A stretch of 64,000 bases of DNA from assembly GCA_008694505.1 (NCBI GenBank), contig VZDJ01007747.1, forward strand, positions 27,230,904 through 27,294,903, in the 5' to 3' direction. Shown here in pieces: positions 35,976 to 50,017 of this stretch; position 1 is the first letter of the stretch, and every line of letters begins with the position of its first letter. The stretch is from Cyanoderma ruficeps (taxonomy: Eukaryota; Chordata; Aves; Passeriformes; Timaliidae). The notes below the pieces were generated by a model. The model was not told where the DNA came from and ran no database searches. It worked only from the letters and a program-made list of their open reading frames with translations. The position numbers and the translations under genes were made by a program.

Positions 35976-38900
35976 GTTGCACAGAAACATTTTTCACTCT
36001 CAGGAGGTTTAAGCTCCACTTGAATGAATAATATCCATTTTCCCATGCAACTGATAGATTCAGGGAAAACTGTTCTTCATGCAAATTAGGTTACACCATG
36101 AATAGAATTAACCTAAAACAAAGGTATAAAAAAGTAATAGAAAGCCTCTCTTCCATCTCTAGTTCAAGTACAGTGGTGGGAAAATGATTCTGTTCCCTGG
36201 GTGAACTTCAGTTCTTAATTTGGCTGTTCCAAAAAACTTAACACAAACTGAAGATCTTAATGTCATATGCAGAAAATCCTTGAAGAATTATTTCTCTCTT
36301 TATTCCAGAGTAGTGACAGAAGGAAGTAACTTAAACGTATATTCAAGCATCCCCTAAATAGTAGTATAATTTCTGGCTACCTTTTCTCTTTGCTTTACTG
36401 CAACTTTTGTTTTCTTGGAAGCAACAAAGTGAAAATACAGAACCAGAATCACAGGAGAACTGCTGATAGATACTACAGTGCCTAAAATATCCAGTCCACT
36501 TCCACATAACCTGGTGGGGTCTCCAGCTCCCTTTCACTGCCACAGGGTCATAGTTCTAAAGTACAAGTAAACACACCTGAAACCATTGGTTAATGTAACT
36601 CTGAGCAATACTCCATATATTCGTATTTTACCCTAGTGAGGGGAGGGTGACAAAAACACTTTGTTCAGTCTTTGGAGGGATTTACAGTCACTGGCAAACA
36701 GAGGAAACCCAACTGTCCATAAGAAGGTAAAACATTACCCTTAGCCCACTCTGCCACCATCACTCCACCAGAAGTAGCCCAGCCTAGTAGAAGTGGAGGA
36801 TTAACAATAAATAGAAGAACTGGAGAATGAGTGTACATACTTGCTTTGCCCAACTACTTTTCCATGTTGCTTCCATCACTATGCAGTATCACTTCCCCCA
36901 TGGCTCATACATTTTATCCAAGTCTCCTTGCATACAAGAGGAAGCCTGTACTTGCTTTTCTTATGGTTTAGGGATGGCTTTTTCTATCAGGTGTCTCAGA
37001 GATTGTCTCATTTTACTCATCTCACATTGGCACAGGTACATACAGCACTAATTACAACTACATTTTACCTAGCAAGAGATGATGAAGCAGGATTAAAGAT
37101 GATGCTCTGCAAAAAGTCTGTGAAGACGTGCACTCTAATAGTTCCTTCTTAATTCCTTTTATCTGTATCCAGTGCAGGTGTGTCCTAATTGGCCTACTAA
37201 ATTCAACTCAGAGACCAGGAAACTTCTGCCTCCAGTTAAAACACACAAGGAAGGGCATGCAACATGTCTTTTCTGCAGAGTACTGAAAAATTCAAACATA
37301 CATTCTAAAGTGGGAAAAAAAATAAAGGAAGAGAAAAACAACACAAAAGAAATTCCAAGAGAAAGTTTGAAATGGCATGTTAAATCATGGACTATACCAG
37401 CTAAAAACGACACTATCTTTCCAGAAAATATTTTCTTTTGCTGTATTGCTGATTAATTTCTCATGTGGAATATTTATCAATGTATCTTTAGACATACACT
37501 GGTTCTAATGAGGTGATTGATCTAAATATTGGAAAAATATCATTTCATTTGTCTTACAGGTCTTACATGGCTTGCATCTGAGTGGAAAAGTTACTGTAAT
37601 ATTTGCTTGAACCACAAAGTATTCTTCGGATGTTTCCTCTCTGCTACCAAGGATCCCTTGTTTACTTGCACATCTCCATAGGCACATTATCCTAGAAGTT
37701 AATACAGATAGATATGGCTGTCTTTTTTTCTCATTACTATGACCACAATGTTTTCTAAAATATTATTTTACTATTACCTTCAAAGGGAAACAAGTATTAT
37801 CCTAAACAAGCTTCTACAAGTGCTCACAGTACTGGGGTGAAAAATCCTTTATTCATCAGGACCCAGTCTGGCAGACCTAACAGTAATTTACAGACACTTT
37901 TCAAACTACTAAATCATGTACAGCCTGTATGCACCTGCTCCTGAACTCTGTTTAAAATTTCAGGTTTGAACTCTCCTGTGTCATAAATATAGCTTAGTCA
38001 TCATCACTGAAATATTCAAAAGCATTTCTCAAGAGAGGCTTTTTTAAGTGACCTATATTAGATGCAGTTTGGAGTGATGTTCATCACAAATGAATTATTG
38101 ACTACGGTACAGGGGAACATGTTTATCATGTCTTTCTCCTTACATGGATATATTGATATGAATTTGTATACTTTAGTCTCCAAGTATAAGGTATTTTTTG
38201 AGAGTTGGGTAGTGTTACATGAGACTGAAGCACTAAATGTGCTATGACAGAGAAAGTTATTTTCTGAAGTGCTGCAGTTTTCGTCAGAGGGTAGGAACTG
38301 GGCTAGACCAGACAGAATGGAATTTGGATTACACAACAGTTTCAGTTAATATCATAATACACATATTTTGGGCATCATTTTCACAGCATTAAAGCCAAAG
38401 GTCTTTATGTATTTATACAAACCATTAAAGAAATTGCTCATGTGTATTTAATGTTTATTAGTGCAAAAATTTCCTCAATTAAATTTTTCTTGCTGGATTT
38501 ACAAAAGTAATGGGTTGACCTTGGTTCTCAATCCCATGAAAACCATGCCGTTACGCTTCTCTTCCAGGAATCACTTATATAAAGAGGATGGGCCAATCAA
38601 AGCATATTTATCATCTTAAACACTAGAAACACTTATTTTCTGTGTGCAAATCTTTTCATTCATAATATTTAATAATTTTTGTATTATTTTTTCTCATCAA
38701 TTTTCTAAATGAATGCCAGGGATCTTCAAAGTATGTCTTAGACTGATGACAGAATTATGTGTTAGACAGTACCTTATCTGTATGTCAGAAACATATTCCA
38801 ACATTAGACGATAGTGGATTCAAGACTGAAAAAAACTGAGATGGAATAACAATAACTGAGAGGGGGTGGCAAGGGAGTATGGAGAGGGAAAAAGACTTTC

Positions 38901-40474
38901 AAAGACTTGTGAAAAGACAAGGATTAAAAACTTTTTTTTTCCTGGTATTTGTAAAAAGATAAAGCAGAAAGTAACTGGACAGGTCAGGAAGCAAAAGCTC
39001 TGCCAGACTGCAGGCAAGATTAGGAAAACAGCCAGTTTATTTGTTGAAAATTACTGCAAAGTTTAAAATCCAAGCAGTGAATAGTGCAGCAGTGCCAGAC
39101 CATGACAGAGTGGACAAACAATTTAGAATTCAGAAGGTCAGGCAGGTCAGGTAAAATCTACTTTTTTTTTTATTTTAATAAGATACAAGTCTTTATACTA
39201 ATATCTAGAAACACAAGCCCCTTTATCAATTACACGGCAATGAACCAAGACCATATCAAGACAGCATTTGGACCTTGTCCCCTGACTGATCACGTGCAAA
39301 GTTCTGTTGCTGGAAAAGTTTTTCTACAAATAGCACTATGCCATATTTTATATTTGAAATTAATTCTGATGGCAATGCATCATCTAAAAGGTTAAGGAAA
39401 TAATAAAAATAGCTTTTTATAAGTGCATAATAAGGAAAAAAGTTGTTAACTCTTTTTACAACTAATGTTTATATAGAATTTAAACTCCTTAAGTTTGTTT
39501 TTATATATTAGTACACTCAATTTTTTTCCATTAAACTGTTATACAAAATGTTTTTTTTTCCTTCTCAGCTCTTCTCACTTTTTTTCAAAAACTCTTTGTT
39601 GAATGTTTTTATACCACATTTGCCTGCCTTTGAAAACATTATTGCGAACAAAAGGAACTGCATTATGCTCTGACCATTTGGATAGTTGATACAGTAGACT
39701 GCCACCGGTCTTTCTCCCAAATTACAAAATAAAGCAATATTTTTTCCTGTTGGAGTGAAATCACAAGCCAACACAAGATGAACTAGAAATTCAATGATAA
39801 TACTGTATATTCTTCATACAGTTTAAACATAGAATTGAAAGCAGCAAAGGCAAATAAAGGACAAGGTAACAAAAGAATATTGCCCCACTGAAGATCTCAC
39901 ATGGGAATACAAAGTTCTTACACTATACAAATAGTTTATTTTAGGTTTCAGAAATAGAATCATACCTTAATAAGTTTGGCCAGTGGATATCTGCAGCTGT
40001 AAATCAGCTGGAAATAAGACCCACATAAGATCCCTTAGCTTAGCAGAACTCAAGGCAAGCTTAAAAATTTACAATTGGAGCTTACCCTGAAGAAATGAAA
40101 ACAAGGCAATAAAGAGAATAATTTCTTCCCTTTGTCGGTTGGTGTGAAAGACAAATGAGATTGGCATCCATCAGTTCTCAGAAGTAAGAGTTTCTTTTGG
40201 CTAGTGCGTCTAACAATAGTAGTCAGTCAAAGGGCAAAGAAAGCAAGTGCAGCTGAAACAATCACACTGAAAATAACATTGTCTACAGCTTCAGAAGACA
40301 TTTCCAGAGAAAGTAACACTTGGGTGGCAAATATAGTTTTTTGCTTGCAACATTCCTGACTTATTCCAGGACTGTATAAACCAGCTAGAATCAGTTGTGT
40401 AATTACACTGGAACTAAAAGTTGGTTTATTTAGTATTTAAAATACATTTCCTCCTTCCCTGACCATGTCAGATC

Positions 40475-40585
40475 TTAAAAACAAACAAACAAACAAAAAA
40501 CCCACCCCACTCTAAAACCAACTAACAAAAAATTCACAATTTTTTTAAAAAAGCAAAAAAACCAAAACAAAACAAAAAACCCCAC
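40475..40585. repeat. A-rich AAAC-type simple repeat
   Basis: Several AAAC units followed by AAAAAACCCACCCCAC, a gap of mixed A-rich DNA, then AACCAAAACAAAACAAAAAA and CCCC. It is an imperfect low-complexity tract with two A-tract to C-tract junctions (40495-40503 and 40574-40583). Confidence 0.85.
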
Positions 40586-43544
40586 ATAACTTCAGTAAGA
40601 TAACAGGCTACTATTGTACTTGCACAGAAATTTCTTTTAAAATCCCAAGGAATGTCTCAGCAAGCATAAGATTTGGAGAACCTGTGGAAGTTGCCTGAAC
40701 AAGACAAAGCCCAGGCAATACTTTAGTGAGTACAACTGTTGAACAATAGTCCAGTCAACAACAAGCACTGGAGGCTAAATTTGATTCTTGGAGAAACCTG
40801 TCAAAGAAATAGCCCAACAAGTAATGCATCAAAAGAGAAGTCCAAGTTTTCTGGATGACAGTGTATAAAACTGAAAGAAAAGTTCAAGGTACTCTTTAAT
40901 ATGAGCAAGAGCACTTTCACTCACACCTATCTTTCCTTCACACCAATAGATTTTGTTCTATTTGTGGTGTGTCGTGAAATTGTTGGCACATCAGTGCTAT
41001 CAAAAGCCATCTGATAACTCTACATTTATTCTATTACTCAGTAGAGAAATATGAAAGTGTTCAGGTTTTCATCTGAGCTCAAATGTTTTTAGTGAAGGAA
41101 TTTAATTTTGGATATAAATATGATAATCAGTTCAACAAGAACTATTTAGAACAAATGGAACTTAAAGTTTAAAGGGAAAAGATAGAAGAAGAAAATATAA
41201 TTGCTGTAGGGAACAGAGTTTTAAACATAAAACTTCTTCATAAGACGTAGGAACAACTATAAAATAATAATTTAGATAAATGTTACAGACAAGGTTGCTA
41301 CTCAAACAATCCTCTAAACCTCTAGGAAAGTCAGAAATAATTTAAAATGGTTAAAATGACAGTAATTTCTAAAAAGAATCTTCCAGAAACAAAAATTCCC
41401 TTTTTCTTTTAATCTGATTTATTAGGATAGTAACTATTTTTGTATTATTATGGTGGGAAATTTTATTTCAAATAAATGACAGATTTTTTTTTTAATTAAA
41501 CAGTGGTTTAAGAAAAAAAAATCAGGTAGTAATCATTACCTTCTAACTTAACAATAAAAGTAAATGTTAAAGGGTCCTTTAGTAATCACTGTAATAGATT
41601 TCATGATGTGGTTCTGCTAGATCCATTGTACACAGTTATGGCAATTGGTTTGTGAATTTTTTTAAGCTCTCTACTAAAGTTCAAAAGTTGATTTTTAGTT
41701 CTGTTAAGCTTAGAAATATTTTGATGCAAATTAATTACATGCTTCACAGGATGTTATAACCCAGCCTGCTACAATGTTGTGTGGAAACATTGCTGTTTGT
41801 CAAAGTACATAAATAAATCCTGATGAATTCTACATGCCTTTTTTTTTTGCTCAGAAAGGCATATGATATCAGAACCTTATCAGTCTGATAAGAAAGACTA
41901 TATTTCAATTTTACCCTTGATTTCTGAGCATCTGAATTTGAAGCAACTTTGTACATAGAAAATACAGCATCTGAAAGATAATGTTATGGATCCACCTTCT
42001 TTGGTAATTTTGCTCGCTTTATACTCCTGTCCATGGCCAGAACACGCTCACAGGTGTTCCCAACACTGAGTCAGAGCTGATGCAATGCTGTCTTGCACTG
42101 CACTGCTATAAACTAGAACTACCTATAAACTAGGTGGAAACATATGAATAAAAATATATCTGTCTTAAATGAAAGAAATATTCTAAAACAAAAATATAAG
42201 AAAAACATGTAAAGTTAGTAAAGGTAAACCATAAATCATAAAAATATATGAAGAATTTATACACTTCGCTTCAGGAGATCAAATCCTTTACTGTTCCTGG
42301 GACAGCTTACACAGACATCAACTAGAAAAAGTACAGCCAGTTGAAGCCCTGGTTTAAACTGTTCCGTGAACCTCCTTCTTTTCACTCTGCCTGCAGACAA
42401 GATGTTTGCAAGTTCTTTTATCTTGCACCAGGCCTGCCACGCAGCAATGGCCTCTGCCCCGGGGCAAGTCATCTGCCAGCTTGCTAAAATATCTTGGATG
42501 ACTTAGCAACTTTCTTACGTTTCTCATGGGGCTGTTAAATCCTATCTCCTTTTCATAATCCACTTCCTTGTAGGTGGCAGTTTAATTATTTTACTGCTAA
42601 GCTTTTAAGTTGGTGTGCTGCACCCTGGGAACCCCCCAATACACATAGTGTTAATGGGCGTTTGCCCAGGCAGGTTTGGTCTTTGTAGTTGTTTACATCA
42701 TCCTCCAATTACTCGGCTGCTTTAAAGATAGCATGTATCAATCTTGAAACTTCACAGGCCTTAAGAGGCGTCTCACTGAAATATGATGCTTCTTCTACAA
42801 TGCTCTGTTCCTATAGTGCTTTCTGAAAACTGAGTCAGGATGATTCATGTTATATCCCCGAAAGAACAGTGCCTTTCCCTCTCAGTGCAGTTTTGTACAT
42901 CTAGTTGAACCTGTTTTTAACAGAAACGTTTCTCTTTAAAGGCAAATTGTGTATTCCTTATATCACTGTTCTGAATTGTAGCTTTATTTGTAAAATAAAA
43001 AAAAATATTCTTGTAAGAAGGCATAAAGGGAAAAAATATAATACCAAAATACCAAAAACTGCAACTCTTCTATGATTCTACCCTGAGACTAGACGTATCA
43101 GTTTTATGTATAAGCTTTACACTAAAAATATTCATAAAGCTATAACCACCTTATTAAATCTAGAATGTTCTAAGTGTGCAATGAAGCCCAAACTTATCCT
43201 AGATGTATTTAGCTTACAAGCAGTATGGGTTCACATGCACAATAAGGAAAATAATTTCTCCTAGCCAAAAATAAATATTTTTACTGCACTAGTCCTAGAC
43301 GTCTAGGTAGAGTTCTGTTGTGTTAAAAACAGAAGTCAAACACACCTAATTCATGAATACTTCCTCACCTCTTTATCTGTATGTCTGGTTTCTTCGTGGC
43401 ATTTCTGTTGCAATAATCCAGTTCAATGTACTCTGTCTGAGTAAATGAGAATTCATAAGATTCCTATCTGGAAACAGGCATTTTTCACTGGGCCAAGGGC
43501 ATATTTGCTGCAATCAGAGAATCCAAGTTAGAATATAACCCAGT

Positions 43545-43683
43545 GAATTATGGAATGGTGTGGGTTGGACAGGACCTTAAAGATCATTTAGTTCCAAGCC
43601 CTCTTCCACAGACAGGAACACCTTCCACTAGATAACATTGCTCAAAGCCCCATCCAACCTGCCTTGGACACTCCCAGCGGTGA
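43545..43683 (-). mobile_element. CR1 LINE 3'-end fragment
   Basis: The plus strand shows the reverse complement of a CR1 3' end: GAATTATGGAATGGTG (tail), GGTTGGACAGGACCTTAAAG, ATCATTTAGTTCCAAGCCCT, ACACCTTCCACTAGATAAC, GCTCAAAGCCCCATCCAACC. Only about 140 bp remain, as is usual for 5'-truncated CR1. It points to the minus strand. Confidence 0.88.
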
Positions 43684-46600
43684 GACAGAAGGCAAAAAGT
43701 ATTACAGCAGGCTGGAGGACACAATTATTGAAGGAAGACTACAAAAACCCATAGTACTTCTGAATTTGCTCCAGTACGGAGTATCTTGACTCTCTTTCCA
43801 CTTCTCATTGACTTCGCACTTTGCACTTAATACAAAACTACTATTTTCTAGTAGTAAGTTTTGATGTAAGTTTGGATAAATTTTATGTCTCACAAAACTG
43901 AGACTACTCATTACATCTTAGTAGTTATCTAGCAAAATACTATAAAAAATATTGTCGAATACCTTCTTATAGCTACTTTATTTAAAATTGATTCATTAAA
44001 ATAATAACACTACACTCAGACATACAATTTACCTAACCATTTTGGGACTACAACTATTATATGAACAATATAGGATATAAAAAGTCCAATCTGGGGGGAA
44101 AAGAACTGAATTATAAAGGAGTCTTTTGGCCGGTGACTAACCATATAAAAAAGGCATCTCTATCTTTACAGTTACACTATTCATAGAATTTGAAAGCTGT
44201 GCTGATATCAATTAACTCCCAGGGAAAAAACTCATGCACATAATAAATATGTTTCATTGGCAGATAAAAATTAATACCGCTTATTTCAATTGTTCTGTGC
44301 TGAAATTCTGGGAATTCATTAAGCATGAACATTACTACTAAGCCATTTATATCTTTAATGAAGGTATAGTGTTGTCTAGCATTCTATTCGTGATTTTTCT
44401 CCAAAAGAAACTTTTGCTGCACCTCATTCAGTATAATCAAAATTATTTTACAATTAGAATTTAAATGTTATAGTTCAGAATGTATCAATATATCATTAGG
44501 ATCTTACCTAGCAATGTAATATGTTTAAAAGAATAAATCCTTCCAAATAGTGTGAGAAACTGTGATCATAACCTAAATTTTCTTTCAATTACCATTGTCT
44601 AATTATCATTAGGAGTAAAATACTTATTCAGTATGTTATTAAATATTAAGATATGAAATCCATTTCAGAGTCTGCTTTAAGTTCTTTTCATAAAAGTAAC
44701 TTCCACAGAAGCATCATTGTTTAGGAAGAAAGTAGAAAAGCAAAGAACTCTCTTAAAAAACAAGAAAACAAACAGAAACCCAAATCACTCTGTATCATGC
44801 ACATCATGATGCCATCTGTGGAAAAAATATTTTTTTCCCTCCCAGAAAGTTGTACATCACTAACATTCCTTTGTACAGAAAAGGTTCTGCCCTGTAGCCT
44901 ATCTACTCCGTGATAGTTAACTGTCCCTGTATATTTTTCTGTTTGTGATTGAAAAGAGTCAGCGGAAGTAATTTTGCTTTTTTGTGGATATAGCACAGTC
45001 CAGTTAAAACACAGATTGCATTTTGTCCATTCATCCTGATGAACACTTAATTTGGCAAATGTTCAGTGTACATTACCTAACACCTACATCCAGAACTTCA
45101 ATGGCTGCCTGTGGAAGTGCAGTGGGCTACATGAGAGTATCTTAGAAGATAGATCTTGCCAAGAAACCCAGCTGTAGCTAACCGTGTTAGGACAAAAGGA
45201 TGCTTGCAGTGTTAATTCCAACATTGGGGAACTAACCTTCCTTCACAACTGCACCTTCCATTTTTCCTCAAAAACACTGAACTTTGTCCTTATGTCTTTT
45301 GCACTGTGAAATAAATGAGTGGATTATTTAATTTGCCTGAATTTAGTATGCTCATAGATTTTGAATAGAGACAATTATCTGGGCAGCTGATTATAATTTG
45401 GTACAAACACATTCCCAAACCTAATGTTGAATTAAGACAGCAGTAATGCCCAAGCTGCATTTCCCTAACCTTAAAATAAATTCTAACACTTCATGCCCCT
45501 TAGCCTAAACCTCAGTGCTTCAAAAGACAATTATTTCAATATCTAGAAAAAAAATGTTTTACCTAAAATCAGGTAATTCAGGTGGAATTCTAAAAATACA
45601 ATCTTCCAGATCTCATATTGACAGATATATTTCACTTAAGCAAATGTAAGGCTGAACTCTACAGTATCCCTTTGAAATATTGGCTGAACAGAAAGAAAAC
45701 TATGAAGAATCCTTTAGAAAAAATGAAACTACTTTTATTTTAGTAAGTGTTCGTGCTGAAATAAATAAACATTTCTCTAGTGTTTATAGCAGTCCATTTA
45801 GGGATCACTAATTTTATTACTTTAGTTCTCTCTGGCAATTAAGAACTCAGATAGTTATGTCCAGAGTATGAAATAATTGAACTGTTTTCCCTGCCCTAAA
45901 TTAAGCTGTTTTCACTGCAAGAAGAAAGAAAATAATTCAAGCAATGCTGAATTAACTTTACAAATAAATACATTGTGAGGTTGTCTTCAATGTATTTAGA
46001 TAAATATTTGTGTTCTAAAATCATCCTATGAAAATTACTAGAAGTTCCAACTACACTACATGAAGAGAACCAAGAAACCTCAAACCCTGCATTACTTCCC
46101 TAACTGGAGGAATCTCCAGTGTTTTCAATCAGAAATGAACCTCCACAATGCCCTCCCCCCCACCTTTATGCCCATGAATTAGACTCCTACAAAGAGAAAG
46201 AATAATGGAAGAAATCAATGCATGGTCTTAATAAAGACAGGGACTAGAAAAGAGACCAAGAAGAGATAAATTCTCTTTGTCATTATCTTATTTGCCTCAT
46301 GTCTTTAATGCCCAAGGAGCTACAGACACACACACACAAAACTTCCTTGTATGATGATGAGACGAGTCTCTTGAATGATGATTCAAAAAAGACTTTCTAA
46401 GTTGCCAGTGTGAGGGGATTAGTCTGTAAGCATTATTCAAAATTGTTTACTTCAGCAGAGAGCAGCAAACCTGTTATGCACATCCATGTATTAGAAATTA
46501 ATTATTTTGTGGCCTCATAGTGTAGAGCAGATGTGATTATGTCATTATGTGGAAAATGGAGAGGTTAAATATTCTAATTAATTATCATTTAATCATCTAA

Positions 46601-47069
46601 GAAAACTAAACCAAAGTCAAAGAGTTAACTTTACTTTTGAGAGCTTGAAAGTATTTTGGTGAATAATAAAGAGCTTGTTTTGAAATACCTGACATCCACT
46701 TTGCTAAAATAAAATACCACTGGGCTGAAAACAGAGTTCCTATCCATCATCCTTGACTTTAACTTTCTGTTTATAAGGAACAAGAATAGCACTGGTCATT
46801 TCAGCTCCACTAAAAGTGAGCATCAACGTCTGCATTTAGTCTTGGAATCTTTTCAACTTTTACAGCGCAAGTGAAGCCATTTAACACATAATTCATTTAC
46901 TTCTGTGAAAGCACTCTGGGTTCTCTTCTCTATGTTGTATGAAGCAAGATCTTGCTTTGCATTAGTTGGAACACTTAGGATATCACTCCTAAATAGTATC
47001 CATAAAAGAAATAATTCAATTACTTGACACTTATTTTTCTTTAATTGATTGTATGTCTGAAATCTCACA
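43684..47069. other. AT-rich spacer, no gene seen
   Basis: About 3.4 kb without a supported gene or recognised repeat, apart from a short AC run at 46326-46338. A less AT-rich stretch at 45060-45270 has no known identity. The longest frame here (44721-44996 minus, 91 codons) shows no domain. Confidence 0.6.
46326..46338. repeat. AC dinucleotide microsatellite, short
   Basis: About six AC units. Seen directly; no function implied. Confidence 0.8.
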
Positions 47070-47160
47070 CAGGTCTGTCGAGGCGTCACCGCAGTCGGTA
47101 ACCAAGCACCTCACAGCTGCTCACTCATCCCCTACCAGCAGGGTCAGGGACCAGCATAAG
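47070..47160 (+). mobile_element. 5' fragment of the same avian LTR family
   Basis: The stretch CACCGCAGTCGGTAACCAAG, CACCTCACAGCTGCTCACTC, ATCCCCTACCAGCAGGGTC resembles the first 90 bp of the LTR seen at 8127 (CACCCCAGCTGGCACCTAAG and onward). Only the 5' part is present; the rest is deleted. The short plus frame at 47053-47256 spans it and is not a gene. Confidence 0.55.
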
Positions 47161-49640
47161 GCTCTAAGCAGCCAAAAGAGTTTTTGGTTTTGTTTTGATT
47201 TTAATACCTTTCTTTGGCCAACTTTTAGCTTAGTCAGTGTTTATTACATGCCCTGATGTTAACTTTTTGAAGATAGACAGCACTGTATTTTCCTTAAGTT
47301 TACAGGCACAAAGCTGACCCCTACAAATTTAACTTTTTAGGGATATTCATTCATAAATGTCAAAAAGTGCATGCCACTACTTTTTCTGCTAACATCTAAT
47401 TGCATCTTTTGTATCATCATATTCTATTCTCAAGTCCCTAACTAACTATAGTACATTTGGCTTTGTTACATGTCGTCACTCCATCATCTGTATAATAATG
47501 TCCTTTGTAATACTGGCACATGTAATAGACAGTAACTGCAAACATCCCATGGGTTAGCATTCATAATTTATAGGTTATGAACAGGAGAGAGACTGTTCTT
47601 TTAACATCTTTCATTTCATTCTTTTTTCTCTTTACCCCCTGTTATTTTTCTAAATAAGAAATTGCTTATGGTCTCAAAATATCAAAAATGCTCTCTTCTA
47701 CTGTATCAGCTACTTTGTCAATACAGAATCCATTTTCAGAACTGTTCTCTTGTACATTTTAAGCCTCAAAATCTGGAACATCCTAAAGCAGCTGGATTTA
47801 AAAAGAATGCACACCCAGTAAATTCCAAATATTTTAATTAAAAAAAATAAAATTTAAAGTTCCTCACAGATAGACATTAAAAACAAACACAAAACCCCTT
47901 ATTATTTCAGAAAAACAGAAAGCAAATTCTTATCCTTCTTCAAAAGACATACATTTGTATAAGGAAAATATCCAAATAAATAGAAAAGAACTGAATATGG
48001 ATATTGGGAAAAAAAAACCCTCAGCTTTTGATTTTTTAAAAATTTAAGCTAGGACTAGGATCACCTCAGTTTTTCTCTTTGACAAAGGGTTTTGGATGGG
48101 TTTTTTGTTTATTTGTTTGTTTAAATTTCATTTGTTGATTTTTTTGTTGCTGTTGTTATATCGACAATGAGCTCATATTTCAGAACACTGGGAAAACACA
48201 TCCAGGGAAAAGATGGTATGTCATGAAACTATTTGTTGTATCAGACTATTAAAACCACAATAAACTTTTGTCAATATAGCCACCTTCAATATGTTCAAAT
48301 AACACTTTCTGCTCATAACATGACTGCCACAGCCATGACTACAAACGCCTCTTGTGCCTGCACATGTAATCATAATACTAGATACACAATGATAATACTC
48401 ATCTAATTTGAGATTTGATGTGTTCTTCAACAAAAAAAAAAAAAAAGAAAATATAGATGTTTTTGCAAGAAGGGCTGTAATATTTCTGAGACTCACATTG
48501 CTCCCTGAAGAAAAGACATATTTCACAATCATTTCTTTGATCCGTACAAATGACTTCAACAATAAAACCCAGGCACCTGCAGAATAATTCCTTTATTGTC
48601 ACATCTCATTAGTATATCTGTAAACTTCCTTATACTACTCTCCAGGGATCTCATACTTTTGTTTTCCAATGTTTTAAATCCATAGAAGACTAAAATAAAA
48701 TTTGGTGGAGGGATCATAAAATTTAGTTGTTACTTTTATCTAGAAATACAAAATACATTTTATTTGTCATTAAGACTGAGTCTCAAAAAGTTCAAAGTCA
48801 AACATTTTAACATATTTTACTGACTCACATATGTTTCTTACATGATATAAACCAAATTTTGCATTTACATGCCATTTCTCATTACTTTTTTTTTAATACC
48901 TAGAATATATTTCAGTATTACTAATGCAAATTTCTTTGTAGTTTAAAAATTCTATTTTATTTCTCTTGTCTTGCCAGATTGGTGAAAAAAATAAATTGCT
49001 CAAATGTCTAAATAGGATCTATTTTCCATTACTCACCAATGACATTATGTTCCTGGCTAAATGTTTACATAGAAAAGTATTAAAATTAATTAAGGAATAT
49101 GCTTTCAGTTAGTGATACACAAAAAAAAAATAGTTGAAAACATTTCTTGAAGAGCTTGTTTTTATGTATTCACTCTGTAAAATCCAATGTTTAATGAATC
49201 TGAGGTTAATCTACATCTAATCTGACAATATGGCAGTTATCCCACAGATTATATGTTCCCCAACCAGATGAGAGAGACCAAAGTATCTCTCTTATTAAGC
49301 AAAACTGCAGTATGATTCAGTTACATTTGACATAAAGAAGCTACAGGCTATACCATAGGTCATCTTCATAAAATCAGCCAATTGTAAAAGAACTTCCTTT
49401 TCTTATATTATTTCTTCCTTTGAAAAGCCATCAAGGACTCACAGAATATGAGTTAACTTAATCTTCTTCTGCAAATAAGAGTAGTGCTATGTTACCCCAT
49501 AGTGTGTGTGCAGAGTCAAGAATAAGTGTTGTTTGAAGAGGACACAGAGTTGAGAAGGCACTTGCCAAAGCAAGCCAGAAGTGTCAGTAAGGTGTTGGTG
49601 TTTAACACCAAATTCAAGTTGTATTCAGGGTGTCCACATT
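47161..49640. other. AT-rich spacer, no gene seen
   Basis: About 2.5 kb without a supported gene. It contains A- and T-rich tracts: A9CCC at 48009-48020, a GTTT/GTTG tract at 48098-48160, and an A run at 48431-48446. The minus frame at 48221-48562 (113 codons) crosses the A run and has no recognisable domain. Confidence 0.6.
48098..48160. repeat. T-rich GTTT-type simple repeat
   Basis: GGGTTTTTTG followed by TTTG/TTTA units, then TTTTTTTGTTGCTGTTGTT. An imperfect low-complexity tract that starts with a G-tract to T-tract junction. Confidence 0.8.
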
Positions 49641-50017
49641 GAATCATATAGAGTATTTTGAGTTGGAAGGGACCTTAAGGATCATTTAGTTCCAATCACC
49701 CTGCCATAGACAGAAACACCTCTCACTAGATCAGGGTGCCCAAAGCCCCATCCTGCCTGGCCCTGAATACTTCCAAGGATGGGGCATCCACTCTTTCTTG
49801 TGGGTAAGCTCTTCCAGCACCTCACAACCCTCATAGTAAAGCATTTCTCCCTAATAGCTGTTCAAAACTTACTCTCTTTCAGTTTAAAGCCATTCCCCCT
49901 TGTCCTATCACTACATGCTTTTGTAGGAAGCCCCCCTTTAGATACTGAAAAGGTCTTCTTGAAGCCTTCTTTTCTCCAGTCTGAATGATCCTAACTCTCC
50001 CAGCCTGTCTTCACAGG
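49641..50017 (-). mobile_element. CR1 LINE 3'-end fragment
   Basis: The plus strand reads as the reverse complement of CR1: GAATCATATAGAG (tail), GAGTTGGAAGGGACCTTAAG, CACTAGATCAGGGTGCCCAA, CCCATCCTGCCTGGCCCTGA, CTCTTCCAGCACCTCACAAC, TTCCCCCTTGTCCTATCACT, TTCTCCAGTCTGAATGATCC, CCAGCCTGTCTTCACAGGAG. It covers the 3' UTR and the C-terminal part of ORF2, about 375 bp. The 69-codon frame at 49779-49988 is a chance frame on the antisense strand. Confidence 0.9.

Larger units (their letters stand above)
34631..43544. other. AT-rich spacer, no gene seen
   Basis: About 8.9 kb with no supported gene. Contents: a possible ancient repeat at 35880-35975, an A-rich tract at 40475-40585, and a distinct, more GC-rich block at 41980-42900 that is not recognisable as a repeat. 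Open frames of 60-103 codons occur on both strands, none with a domain. A pair of CTATAAACTAG 11-mers lies at 42106-42116 and 42123-42133. Confidence 0.55.

Noticed and set aside
45060..45270. Possible exon or SINE in a less AT-rich block
   Set aside because: No long open frame, no A/B box of a tRNA-derived SINE, and no recognised repeat consensus.
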